Under the pieces are notes generated by a model. That model ran no database searches and had not been told where the DNA came from. It was given only the letters and a program-made list of their open reading frames with translations. The translations under genes were made by a program, and so were the position numbers. Source: Rapana venosa (taxonomy: Eukaryota; Mollusca; Gastropoda; Neogastropoda; Muricidae). From it: a stretch of 64,000 nucleotides of DNA. The DNA lies in contig CM054162.1 of NCBI GenBank assembly GCA_028751875.1, positions 1,025,266 to 1,089,265 of the forward strand, given 5' to 3'. Below, piece after piece: positions 1 to 11,503 of the stretch; positions within the stretch are counted from its first letter, which is position 1, and each line of letters begins with the position of its first letter.

Positions 1-199
1 ATCAGTGTCAGTTACTGATTAAAAAAGAAAGGAAGCAAGGCCTATGCTAGAATGGTTTGACATTTTCCAAATGCTGTGCTGAAGCGCCTTCAGTCAAGAC
101 AGGCTCTGAATGTCGCACCCTGTACTGGCTTTCACACGTTGCGCTGAACGGTGGACGCCATTGCAAGTGGCCGAAGACCTTTCCACGTCAGTCCCATAC

Positions 200-570
200 G
201 TCTGTGAAGTCACGGTTTTCATTTCGGCAGGGTCTGGCGAATTAAGGGTGGGGGTTTTACGCTCTCCCAGATCACCTTCAAGTGCAGACCTGCCACTGCT
301 TTTGCTCCTTTCGTGTATAAACACATTCAGAAGATACACAACGCACGTTACAGACCTCGTAATTTATGTCAGTGTTTGATCTGCCAGTACTGTAATTCAT
401 TTCATGCATATACAATGAGTGTAGAAAATGAAAATACGAATGGTAGAGATCCCCTAATTCACGTCAGCGTCTGGTTAGTTATGGAAACAAAGCACACCCA
501 GCATACATCTCTAAAGTCGGAATGCGGCTACCTTCGTGGCGGGCAAAAACGGCCGCATGCACAGAGATCT
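200..570 (+). mobile_element. SINE family A, copy 1 (interrupted)
   Basis: Shares a body with copies near 14820 and 57115: a stretch reading 'aagtgcagacctgcca', then 'cattcagaagat', then 'cacgtcagcgtctgg' followed by 'atggaaac' and a terminal 'ggcgggcaaaaacgg'. Between about 355 and 455 there is extra sequence that partly repeats the 'atttatgtcagtg' block, so this copy is interrupted or internally duplicated. No clear tRNA-like head survives on the left. The family assignment comes from comparison within the window; the idea that it is a caenogastropod SINE is from memory and not checked. Confidence 0.6.
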
Positions 571-989
571 CACCCTGAGTGAACTTCTTTCTAGCGGAGG
601 AACGAAACACGCAGTTGCACACAGCTCTGTTCCTCAAGTCAGCCAGAGTAAGGGGCCTCTATGACGAGGTGCAGAAGCAGCTGTCCACTCTGTGGTCAGC
701 GAGTCTAGAGCCTCACAGCCATTGCCAGGCAGTGGGGTCAGAAGAGTGTGCACAGTGACCTTAGAAGGTGTCACGATCAGGATTGCAGAATAAGAATGAC
801 AATGACAACCACAACCACAACAACAAAAATGACAGCAACAACAGATACAGTTCCAATAATAACAACACGACAAAGCGTTGACAAACTGGCAGTGTTGAAT
901 GCTGAAAGAAGGACTGCATTCATTGCTTCTGGCTGAAAACAGTGGAAGAAATATTCACAGTTTTTTTCCATGATTGAACTTAGGTGTAT

Positions 990-2120
990 TGTTAGAAAAC
1001 TGAGCACATGTTTCACCCTCTGCAGACGGGAGGATTGTAGGAAAACTAAGCGATTATCATTAACTCTCTGCACACAGGACTGATGTAAGAAAACTAAGTG
1101 ATGATCATCAACTATCTGTAGAAAGGACTGATGTAAGAAAACTAAGTGATGATCATCAACTATCTGTAGAAAGGACTGATGTAAGAAAACTAAGTGATGA
1201 TCATCAACTATCTGTAGAAAGGACTGATGTAAGAAAACTAAGTGATGATCATCAACTATCTGTAGAAAGGACTGATGTAAGAAAACTAAGTGATGATCAT
1301 CAACTATCTGTAGAAAGGACTGATGTAAGAAAACTAAGTGATGATCATCAACTATCTGTAGAAAGGACTGATGTAAGAAACTGAAGTGATGATCATCAAC
1401 CCTCTGCAAACAGGAACATTGTAAGAAACTGAAGTGATGATCATCAACCCTCTGCAAACAGGAACATTGTAAGGAACTGAAGTGATGATCATCAACCCTC
1501 TGCAAACAGGAACATTGTAAGGAACTGAAGTGATGATCATCAACCCTCTGCAAACAGGAACATTGTAAGGAACTGAAGTGATGATCATCAACCCTCTGCA
1601 AACAGGAACATTGTAAGGAACTGAAGTGATGATCATCAACCCTCTGCAAACAGGAACATTGTAAGGAACTGAAGTGATGATCATCAACCCTCTGCAAACA
1701 GGAACATTGTAAGGAACTGAAGTGATGATCATCAACCCTCTGCAAACAGGAACATTGTAAGGAACTGAAGTGATGATCATCAACCCTCTGCAAACAGGAA
1801 CATTGTAAGAAACTGAAGTGATGATCATCAACCCTCTGCAAACAGGAACATTGTAAGAAACTGAAGTGATGATCATCAACCCTCTGCAAACAGGAACATT
1901 GTAAGGAACTGAAGTGATGATCATCAACCCTCTGCAAACAGGAACATTGTAAGGAACTGAAGTGCATTATCAACCCTCTGCAAACAGGAACATTGTAAGG
2001 AACTGAAGTGCATTATCAACCCTCTGCAAACAGGAACATTGTAAGGAACTGAAGTGCATTATCAACCCTCTGCAAACAGGAACATTGTAAGGAACTGAAG
2101 TGCATTATCAACACTCTGCT
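990..2120. repeat. 48-bp minisatellite with three unit classes
   Basis: A tandem array of about 23 units. After one or two degenerate units, class A (about 1078-1370, roughly 7 units of 48 bp, ending 'ctatctgtagaaagg') gives way to class B (about 1370-1950, about 12 units of 48 bp, 'ccctctgcaaacagg'). Class C follows (about 1950-2115, 46 bp, with 'tgatgatcatca' replaced by 'tgcattatca'). In A and B units the 12-mer TGATGATCATCA is a perfect palindrome; class C has lost it. Because 48 is divisible by 3, two minus-strand frames stay open through the array: 398 codons ending at 777, with a 16-residue repeat containing VDDHH, and 191 codons at 1352-1927. I read these as a by-product of period length, since the first one runs on into non-repeat sequence with no domain. 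Confidence 0.95.
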
Positions 2121-2477
2121 CCCTGCAGTTTTTAATACAGAACAACATGCCTGGTCTGAAGGCTTTTGAACGTTAACAGCAAAGTTGATGGTTACGCACC
2201 TATCTATTTTTTTAATACAGTTTTGATCTAAAAACCTTGCTTTTTCTTTTCATGCGTGTTTACAATCAAAGGGACACAAGAAAACCACATCACATACAAG
2301 AAAATGTCCATGCACACATAACACTGCCCATGCTCCTACTTTGAAAATAATTATATACGTTTATGTCCAAAGGAAACGAGTAGGAATCACGTAGCTCCCT
2401 CCCCCGCTGTACACAGAACAGTACACTAAACCACACAGAGAAAGGCAGAGACAGCCTGCTCTCTCCAATCATCACTA

Positions 2478-2558
<81 letters not shown>

Positions 2559-3119
2559 ATAATTGGACATTATGATTATAGCGCTACTCTTTTTAAACAA
2601 ATCAGGGTGCTTATAATTATGTTGAACTAATTACTCTGTACTGGAGAGCCAGAGAAGTGAAAAGCACTTGATGGTTAGGGTTAATCTCGCACTTCAAGTC
2701 CCTCAGTCTGATCATTTCTGCGGCATTGGGTGGCTTTGTCAACATGGTGACTCTTGATCCACCAAGTGTGAGAAGCGTCAACATCTTATCCTATGACTGT
2801 AAATCAGCCACTTCGGGGTCAACATGGAGTCACGGTTGAAATAGATCTCATCGATAGTTTGTCTTGGAGTGTATTGTGTTTGTTATTTTCTTGCTTCTAA
2901 AATGAAAACAACAAGCATAAGCCTGCTGACCTTTAGTGCTCGAACATCACCAGGTCCTATGAAAGGAATGCACAACAAAGTAGCCCCCCTCCCGGATAAC
3001 TAACTACGCGAGTACAGCCTAAAGGAGAGGGCAGCATCACCACCACCAGCAGTTTGCCAGCTGCGGGGGCTGAGAGGTGGGCCTGACTCAACCCACACTT
3101 CCTTGGTGGAAAGGTGAAG
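2121..3119. other. No gene seen; triplet repeat inside
   Basis: Contains a compound triplet tract at 2467-2555: (CTA)n passing into (CTG)n and ending in (GAT)n. The rest has no long open frame with a recognisable domain and no RNA gene that I can see. Confidence 0.6.
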
Positions 3120-3330
3120 TGTTTCAAAGTGTATCGATTTGTACTGTATCGTAATGATATTGTGTTGCACTGTATTGTAGCATATTCCATTCTGTTCTAT
3201 TGAACTATATTGCAGTGTATTGTATTGTGTTGCACTGTATTGTAGTATATTCCATTGTGTTCTGTTGTATTATATTATATTGCATCGCATTGTGTTGTAT
3301 TGCAACGTGTTGTATTGTTTTGTTCTGTTT
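3120..3330. repeat. Degenerate TATTG pentamer tract
   Basis: Imperfect repeats of TATTG / TGTTG with frequent single-base changes. It sits at the equivalent place to a similar tract at 57950-58135 in the paralogous segment. Confidence 0.85.
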
Positions 3331-4096
3331 GCTATGGTGTACCACTGAAGGGAGGACACCGTTGTCAGCGTGAACCTGGGGTGCTCTGCAGGGCCCGGCC
3401 TGCTGGTGGGCTGAGGTGTGATGGAGCTCCCCCCCCCATCCCCACCTTCCCCACCTGTCACTCCCTGATGTACACCACCAGCAGCAAAGTCACCATCAAT
3501 ATTTGAAGCACTTTTTCTGTACAACAACACACCATTCCCTCATCATAAAACACGCAGTTTACTCACACACTGTCATGTTCTCAATCTACGTGTGTCGCTT
3601 TCAATTCCGATCATGAAAAATATACGTTAATTGTGTATGCATCTTCGATTTTACGTCTGTTCACTTACAGTGATATTATAAGTTAACTGTTCAAACATCT
3701 TCATACTGCAGCCAAGCAAGTCAGCATCTATGTGTGAACAATGGCACACAACGTTCATGCCTCTGTACATATCAGCACATTCATATAATGATATAGATAT
3801 AACATTTGCGTTTGTTTCCCTGAATCATACTCGCATGCAAAAACTACTAGTGCACAAGGGATACCGTTAACATCATTAAACCACAATTGAAAGACGAAAA
3901 AACAAGAAAAAAAGATAACACCCAAAATAAGTAAGAAGAAAATTCGAAAACCAAGGTACTTGAAATACTGGATGCTTCAAAGCAGGAAGAACACTGATAA
4001 GCTTACACGATATCACTATCAGGCCCTTGTCCAATCAATGGTTGCCCTGCATAGAATAAAACGAAAAAAGATGGATAGATATGGCTGATACAATAT
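3331..4096. other. No gene seen; diverged copy of 58140-59070
   Basis: Non-coding in all frames as far as I can read. The part from 3540 onward matches the second paralogous segment, ending at 'gccctgca.agaa' about 50 bases before the LINE-containing insert. Confidence 0.5.
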
Positions 4097-4140
4097 TTAT
4101 AATAATAATAATAATGTATAGAATTTATATAGTTTTAGTA
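4097..4140 (-). mobile_element. Inverted LINE 3'-tail fragment at left edge of insert
   Basis: Reading the minus strand gives 'ctatataaattc' followed by 'ata' and (ATT)n, which resembles the 3' terminus of the plus-strand LINE at 6035-6075. The insert therefore begins with a short inverted piece of the same type of tail. The fragment is short and AT-rich, so the match could be partly chance. Confidence 0.4.
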
Positions 4141-4199
4141 TTATTTAATATTATAATATTGTTAGTATTATTTAATATTTATATATTTATATATCATCA

Positions 4200-6060
4200 A
4201 TATTTATGGCGAAAAACAAAAACTGAGATAAGGAAACAGCTTTTTCGTAAACGAATCAACAAAGTCAAAACCTTAATCCATTCAGCAAAAACAAAGTATT
4301 ACTCTTCCCAAGTTCTTGATGCCACGTCTATGAAATCTCTTTTTTTCCCTTGAAATCCACTTTTCTTGGATCTTTTAGGAATTTTCCAACAGTTCTCAAA
4401 ACTGAAATAGTTATACCTCTACTAAAAAGCACGACCATGATCCTAACACTCTGACGAATTATATACCTGTATCCAACATACCGTGCATCTATAAAGTCCA
4501 TGAAAAAATCGTTCTGATACAACTCAACAGTCATCTCAATTCAACAGTGTCCCTCTACTTCAGTCTGCCTATCGCGCCAACCACAGCACTGAAACCACCC
4601 TAGTCCACACGTTAAACACGCTTTTACATCCGTCTGACTCAGGAAAAATCTGTCTTCTCATCTTCTCGACTTACCTGCAGCCTTTGCAATATAGACTACT
4701 TAATTCTTCTCTCCTGTCTCCAAAACACTTTTGGTATTAAAAGTACAGTCCTCACCTGGTTCAGTTCATACTTTACAGATCAATTCCACACAGTTGCAGT
4801 AAACAAGATTCAATCAACACCTGCCAAACTAGAATGTGGTGTCCCACAGGGATCAGTTCTTGGCCCTGTTATTTTCACTCTCTACACTGCTCCTCTTTCA
4901 CACATAATAAATCGTCATCAGATCAACCATCATGTTTATGCAGATGACTCTCAAATTCTTAGCAGTGATACTCCTGAAAATCTGTCTTCTCTCTTGATTA
5001 ATATGCCCTACTGCCTTCAAGATATCCAAAATTGAATGTTACAGAGCAAGTTAGAGCTGAATGCTGAAAAAAAACGAAGCCATGCTTGTAGGATCCAAAC
5101 ATAAAATATCTTCCATCACAAACAGCTTTAATAGAATTTGGCAATAGGTCTGTCTCTCTATCTACTGCTGTGAAATATCTAGGGCTTGTTATAGACATGA
5201 CACTCTCCATGCAAAAATTCATCACCCAAACCTGCCAGTCGTGCAACTATTAATTGCAGCGCATCAGTGCAGTTCGAAAGTACCTGTCCACTGATGCAAC
5301 ATCCAAAACCAGTCACATCTCTCATTCTCTCACATCTGGACTAATGCAATTCTCTTTTGACTGGTCTGCCATCATCATCTATCCACTCCCCTCAACGTAT
5401 ACAAAACACTGCAGCTCGCCTAATCCTCAGAAAGAAAAAAAATCTGAGCATATTACCCCTCTCTTGTGATCTTTCCACTGGCTGCCTGTGCCACAGAGAG
5501 TAAACTATAAAATCAGCACCCTCTGTTACAAATGTCTCCACGAAACAGCACCTTTCTACCTCTGTGAATGTCTTAACCCGTACACTCGTTCTCGTTCTCT
5601 CCGCTCTGTTGCAGTTACCTTGTGCCTACGAATACCTAGATTCAACCAGTCCACCATTGGCCGTCGCTCTTTCTGTGTTTCTGGTCCATCGATCTGGGAT
5701 GACCTCCCTCTCCCCCTTTGCCAAAAGCCTTCTTATGACGCTTTTAAATCCGGAATTCAGACACATTTATTTCAAACCTAAGATTCTCTCCTCTTGTTCC
5801 ATTTCATTTTTGTGCCCTGCTCTCAACAGTGAAAATCCCATCACCCTTCAAGTGTGTACAACCTTTATGTGTGCGCATGAGTGTGCGTGTGTGTGCGTGC
5901 GTGCGTGCTCGCGAGCGCGTGGGAATAAATTTGAATTTGTGAAAAAAATCCCAACTTTTAACAGTAACTGATTGCATGTGAATGAGTAGGATGGATGAAA
6001 GCGCTTTGATTTGTTTCGGGTTTTTTGGGAGATTTTTCGCTATATAAATTCCGTTATATA
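4200..6060 (+). pseudogene. 5'-truncated non-LTR retrotransposon, RT C-terminal half
   Basis: A broken reverse transcriptase of a CR1/L2-like LINE. RT palm motif B (GVPQGSVLGPV) is encoded at about 4838-4872 and motif C (YADDSQIL) at about 4935-4960, in interrupted frames. A cleaner C-terminal stretch of 97 codons at 5488-5781 carries YKCLHETAPFYL, then SLRSV and the terminal WDDLPLP...FKSGIQTHLF. The endonuclease and RT fingers are missing or unrecognisable, and several stops and frameshifts separate the motifs. The 3' UTR contains a GT/GC-rich stretch (5875-5925) and ends with 'gctatataaattccg' before an (ATT)n tail. The element is dead. A noisy relative lies at 53590-56000. The clade name is from motif style, not from a search. 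Confidence 0.8.
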
Positions 6061-6180
6061 TTATTATTATCAATATTATTATTATTAATTATTATTATTA
6101 TTATTGTTATTATTATTATTATTGTTATTATTATTAGTGTTATTATTATTATTTTTAAAAAAAAAACTTTTTATTATTAT
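6061..6180 (+). repeat. (ATT)n tail of the LINE
   Basis: AT-rich triplet tract directly after the LINE 3' terminus. Immediately right of it, 'ctggtgatgaggct' resumes the flanking sequence seen uninterrupted at 59087-59105. Confidence 0.8.
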
Positions 6181-6499
6181 TTCAAGCTGGTGATGAGGCT
6201 ATACCAGACTTCTGCACGCCATATTTAGTGTAGTCAAAACACTTAATCATATGCAGCGAAAGGGACAAAATCCCATGGAAAAGAGAAAAGAAACAGATAG
6301 CAACATGTTTAATGATTATGTTGACATGCCAAGAAGAAGAAAAAAAAGTGATCCTGTCAACATGGATATATTCATGGGCAAGAACAGACAAAAGCAAACC
6401 ATCATACCGGAACGGACTGGCAATTGTTCACTAAGTCAAAATAATGGAATCCTTGCCTTACAAACATTACTGAGCATTCGCACACTACCGGCAATGGCT

Positions 6500-6607
6500 G
6501 TCCTTCAAACGACACTACTTCTACTACTACCACCACTACTACTTCTACTACTACCAGCTTGCTGCTACTACTAGCTACTCTACTGACTGCTGCTAGCTAC
6601 TACTCTG

Positions 6608-6706
<99 letters not shown>

Positions 6707-6754
6707 GCTGCTGCTGCCTACTACTGGCTTACTACTACTGACTACTGCTCTCTG

Positions 6755-6812
<58 letters not shown>

Positions 6813-6858
6813 ACTACTACTACTCTACTACACTACTACTACTACTACTCTACTACTG

Positions 6859-6941
<83 letters not shown>

Positions 6942-6963
6942 ACTGCTTCAACTACTACTACTG

Positions 6964-7019
<56 letters not shown>

Positions 7020-7109
7020 GCTTCTGCAGCTCATACTACTACTACTACTACTACTACTACTACAACTAAGAAGAAGAAGAAGAAGAAGAAGGATGATGAT
7101 GATGCTGAT

Positions 7110-7173
<64 letters not shown>

Positions 7174-7196
7174 ATTTAGAAGAAGAAGAAGAAGAA

Positions 7197-7227
<31 letters not shown>

Positions 7228-7265
7228 AAGAAGAAGAAGAAGAAGAAGAAGAAGAAGAAGAAATG
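6500..7265. repeat. Long compound triplet-repeat tract
   Basis: A series of nearly pure triplet blocks: (CTA)n and (CTG)n alternating from about 6505 to 7060, then (AAG)n, (GAT)n (about 7100-7170) and again (AAG)n to 7262. Open frames here only encode homopolymeric runs (Leu, Thr, Ala, Met, Arg) and are not genes. Confidence 0.95.
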
Positions 7266-7429
7266 GAAGTTGTATTGCACTGAATCTTGCAAAGTCACAT
7301 AAAAGCACTTAGTATGTATCAGCCATGAGCAGTGCAGATCCCATGAAATAGAGAACTCGCAATCACATGAAGACAACCACCAGAAACAAAGTCGTCAACA
7401 CCTCATAGAAAGAAGTGTGGCACAAGCCA

Positions 7430-9470
7430 GGTGGCATGGACAGCACAGAACCCAGCATCACCTGAAGACTGCCACAGAGTCACAGGCAGGGGCTAAGTCA
7501 GATGAACTGACCCCACAGATTGCATCACTTACTGCAACCCTCTCTACCGCATCAGCCTCGCCCTGGGAGAGGTAGGCATCCTTTAGTCTTGGAAGACAAG
7601 GGAGTTGCGCTCTGTGTGTTTACTCTGGTAAAGCGTTGGGTGTTCTGGCCAGTCCCACAGGGGAATGACAGTGCCTGCAGCAGGGGGTACAGATGACGTC
7701 TGACAATGCTGGTCTGTCTGTCTGCCTGGGCTGCAGCTGTCTTATTCTCGTTGCCCCGTGCTGCTGGCCAGCAAGTGTCTCTTTGAACTTGGAGAGACCT
7801 TTCTGCACAGTCTGTCTGCACGCTGACCATTTGAGGGATGCTGCTTCCCAGTTCTGCTTTATGCTCAAGGTTTTTAGGTAGTTCTTGCACATGTCTTTGA
7901 ATTGAAGCTGAGGTCTACCTGTAGAATGTTTTCCCTGCACAAGTTCTCCATAGAGGAGGTCTTTAGAGATATGTCCATCATCCATGCTCACGTCAAGGCC
8001 AGACCAGCACACATGTCTCTGTTTCAGCAGTGTGTACATGCTGGTGTATCCAGCTCTTTTCACGACGGTGTTATTTTGGACCTTGTCTGAGACAACGCAT
8101 GTGAAAAGCATTGAGCTTTTGCCCTTGTTGGGAACGCCATATCCAGGAGTCACTACCATAAAGGAAGATATTCACAACCAAGACTCTATAGATCTGGGTG
8201 TTTTTGTGCTCAGTCAGCTTGCTGTTGTTCCATGCTTTCTTTGTCAGTCTGGTCATGGCGAAAACTGCTTTGCAAAAGTGCCTGTTGATCTCTGCATCAA
8301 ATGATGTGTCTGAGATTGTTGATCCAGGAACACAAACTCATGGATGACATCCAGTTCATGGTCATTGATGCTGATGGCTGTGGTGGAGTCAACATCCTGT
8401 CCCATGACTTGTGTTTTCTTCAAGCTAATGGTAATCCCGAAGTCTTGGCAGACATCGCTGAAGCGAGTCATGAGCTGCTGTAGGTCCTCAGCTGAGTGGT
8501 TGGTTACTGCTGCATCGTCTGCAAAGAGGAAGTCATGCAGGCACCTCAGCTGGACTTTGGTCTTGGCTCTTAGTCTGAAAAAGTTGAAGAGATTTCTATC
8601 TGACCTGGTTTGGAGGTAAATACCTTCAGCTGCAGGACCAAAGGCGTGTTTCAGCATCACAGCAAACAGGGTGGGAGCCGGGACGCAGCCTGTTTCACTC
8701 TGCTCCATATGTTGAAGGCAGCTGATTTGAGCCACCAAAGACGATGGTGACTTTCATAACTTTGTGGAAGGATATGATGATGGTGAGAAGTTTGGGCAGA
8801 CATCCGATCTTGGGTAGGATCTTGAAGAGGCCACCATACTGGCAAGATCAAAAGCCGTTGTAAGGTCTATGAAGGCAATGAGGAGTGGATGCGTTTGCTC
8901 CCTACATTCCTCCTGAAGTTGTTTGAGGGAGAATATCATGTCTATAGTGAATCTCTTTGACATAGAAACCACACTGAGATTCAATGTTGAATTGCTCTGC
9001 AAGTACCTGGAGCCTATTCAGTACTACTCCTGAAAAGACTAAAATACTTTCCTAATGATGCCGAGGAGGGATACACCATGCTAATTATTGCAGGTGCTTT
9101 TGTCACCTTTGTTTTCGTATATTGTGATGACATTGGCATCCCTCATATTTTGTGGTACTGCACCTTCACTCCAACAGAGACAGAAACTTTATGCACATCG
9201 GTGATGAGTGTCTCGTGCAGCACTTCAGTACTTCGGCAGGAGTACCACCTTTCCAGGTGCCTTGCCAGAGGCAAGAGAGTCCAGGGCTTTGCTGAGTCAT
9301 GTATGGTTGGTTCTCTGTCAAGCTCTTGCAGTTCTGGTAGGCACTCTATGGCATAAGGGCATCGTCTGTGACTACATGTTCCTTTGCATATAGCTCAGTG
9401 TAGTGTTCTACACAGTGCCCCAACTGTCATTTTCTGTCTTGAATCACCTCCCCACAGCGCACCTACAAAG
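7430..9470 (-). pseudogene. Decayed LINE, reverse transcriptase half
   Basis: Minus-strand RT remains in several frames. At 8253-8738 a 161-codon frame has CVPAPTLF (motif B region), then FRLRAKTKVQ and FADDAAVTNHS (motif C, catalytic FADD intact), then FGITISLKKTQVM. At 8754-9002 the motif A region reads FIDLTTAFDLAS. Farther 3', 8071-8256 (LYGSDSWIWR...FHMRCLRQ) and 7620-8159 (SMYTLLKQRHVCW, LLYGELVQGKH, WEAASLKW) give the typical C-terminal end. Frameshifts and stops separate all pieces. The same LINE occurs again at 36062-37520 on the same strand. The endonuclease part lies upstream at 10380-11400, separated by an insertion. Confidence 0.85.
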
Positions 9471-10375
9471 GTTCAGGCAGAGTGCTAAAATTAGCGGGCC
9501 CCGACCTTTTTACCCCCACACCCCGTCCCATTTCTTCACCCCTCCCCTTCCCCCTCTTCACAGTATCTCAAGCCTAGTAGCACGTACACATGCTCGCACG
9601 GCAGGCCTAAGCCTAAGGCTACAGATCTGGGCTAGGCTAGGCCTACAGGAGACAAGCCCGCTCCGTGCGTGCGGCCTGCCTATCCTCTTAACACACACAG
9701 GCACTAAGCCTAGGCTAGATTCAGACAGCAAACAGACAAGATTTTGCCCAAATTTGAGCCCTTCAAAACTAATGAACAGTATCCTAAATACAACAAAAAT
9801 TGATTCAGCTTAAAAAATCAAACATTTACATTACATACCTGATTTTGCTAAAGTGAAACATAAAGATTTCAGGAGGAAACTTGCCATCAATTTACATCAC
9901 TAGCACAGAAATTATCACTCTCAATACTAAACAAAGAAGAGCTATCTGGTGAGAACATCCAATCTATCTGTTATTTTGGTTTATAACGCCAACACAAAAG
10001 TGTTTTACTTGTTCAAATTCAAGTCTCCACAACAACAAGAGAACACTGCACTGAATACACCTGAATGTAGCGCTGAAGAAAATGACAAATGTATCACAAA
10101 GCACTTAAAAAGTTGGAAATTAAAATTCGTGTGGCCACTTTCCCCCGCTGAAACAGTGGAAAAAACGCCACCCTATCTTGATGGACCAAACTGGACCGTT
10201 GCATCTGGTCCGCGCCAGAGCTAAAAATAGCACATCAGGGGTCAAGTTCCAGTGTCTTAAGTGCGGCAGAAAATGGGGGAAACGACTGCCGTGTCCCCAG
10301 TTGCTGATTAAAAAGAAGCAGGTTTTATTTTGCATTGGGTCCAAATACTTCCTTGATGCCATTATACATTGCCTA
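9471..10375. mobile_element. Insertion of about 0.9 kb inside the LINE
   Basis: LINE sequence resembling 56570-56615 ends near 9470, and sequence resembling 56680-56780 resumes near 10380. The second copy has only about 60-70 bases between these blocks, so most of 9471-10375 was inserted here. The insert starts with C-rich pyrimidine sequence and 'aggcctaagcctaagg'-type motifs. It has two modest plus-strand open frames (9949-10224 and 10178-10384). I recognise no transposase and could not define terminal repeats or a target duplication. Confidence 0.45.
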
Positions 10376-10379
10376 GTGT

Positions 10380-11400
10380 TGTAGTGTGTCAACTGCAATG
10401 TGAGTCTGGGAGCACAGCTGAAGCCAGTATTTGTTGGCACATTCCCTGGCTCACTGCCTGACTTTGCTACAAGCAGCTCTGAGAACGTGGAGGTTCTACT
10501 CTCTGGGATGGGATGCTGCCAAGATGTTTCTCTTGGCCCTGGTGACTGGTGTCATTTCTTCTGAGCAGGCTTCACACCAGTTGATTGGTTTGCTGGTGTT
10601 TTGGCAAAGCTGGACACGGTAGCGTTGTCAACAGCTCTTCTGACAAGTTCCTATCGTTCTGAGGTATGTGTAGTTGGTACACCAGGGAGATAATTATCCA
10701 AAATCACATGCAGTCTTCTCCACTTTACTTGATCACAGATGTTGCTGGTGTTGGTGTAAGGTCTGCCCTCCTTTCTCATGTGGTGCAATCTTTTTGCAGG
10801 GAGCTTCACATTGTTGCACATCAAAGAATGGACAGTGGCGTAATCTGCACCCTGTGAGTGATCTGATGATGGAAAGGTTAACACAGCTGGTGCGGGTCAG
10901 ATTGAGCTGTTGCCAGTGGTGAGATTGCAGGTGTTTCCAGGAGATTCGATGCTGAGGCTTCGTGTTGAAGAAAGTGTTACTGCTCATAAACTTTTATGAC
11001 AACAAAGCTCCAGCAGGTGCTGGCCATTCTCCTTCATTTTCCCAGTGCCACTCTGACACAAGCAGGAGGGCCAGCAGTTGTGATCAACACCCACTCTGTT
11101 GATGGAATCATTGGCAATGAGCAGTAGTTTTTTGTCAGGAATTCTCCCTATAACAGCACTGAGGTAGTCATAGAACTGGCATTTTGCTTCTGCTGAGGAT
11201 GCCGAAATCGGTGTGCAGGCACTGATTAGGCTGACTGGTCCTGAGGATGATTGGAGTTGTAGAGACAGGATGTGCCTTCTACTAGTGGGGTTATGGACTC
11301 CGGTAAATTGTTTCTAGCTGCAAATCCCACACCGTGTTCTCTGAACTCGACCATCTGTAGTTTGCTCAGTATCATTACTTCTTGAAAGTCAAAAGAAAAA
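10380..11400 (-). pseudogene. Decayed LINE, endonuclease half
   Basis: Minus-strand remains of an APE-type endonuclease. At about 11340-11290 VEFREHGVGFAARN precedes a conserved-looking segment. At 10733-10987 the frame reads NTFFNTKPQHRISWKH, then HHWQQLNLTRTS, which matches the NT-F-TK...SW.HPRS..W.QLD pattern of this endonuclease family. At 10651-10884 it continues with SSDHSQGADYATVHSLM, the degenerate 'ADCxTDHxLV' active-site block. The catalytic D/H residues are partly replaced. It is the 5' part of the RT-bearing LINE at 7430-9470. Confidence 0.75.
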
Positions 11401-11503
11401 CTTTATCTCATTGTCTTTCTGTGCCACAGTGGGAATTTTCATTTATCTGTTGCCTGGTGCATAGTTGCCAATCTGCTTTTCAGTTTTCATCCTAAACCCC
11501 ACA

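Larger units (their letters stand above)
770..4096. other. Paralogous segment A (left part)
   Basis: Several blocks align in order with 57770-59060: 780-985 with 57770-57905 (shared 'tttctggctga' and 'acagtg'), the TATTG-like pentamer tract at 3120-3330 with 57950-58135, and 3540-4090 with 58290-59070 (shared 'tttactcacac', 'gcaaccaagcaagt'-like and 'tatgtgt.aacaatg' blocks). Segment A carries a minisatellite (990-2120) and a triplet repeat (2467-2555) that the other copy lacks. No coding region is evident. The two copies are diverged rather than recent. Confidence 0.65.

Noticed and set aside
777..1973. 398-codon minus-strand open frame with 16-residue repeats
   Set aside because: It is a consequence of a 48-bp period; a second frame over the same array is open as well, and the non-repeat end has no domain.
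990..2120. Possible CRISPR array
   Set aside because: Whole units are repeated without unique spacers. The same holds for 21795-23025. The genome is eukaryotic.
6559..7376. Poly-Thr/Ala/Met/Arg/Leu/Phe proteins
   Set aside because: Translations of triplet microsatellites in several frames on both strands.
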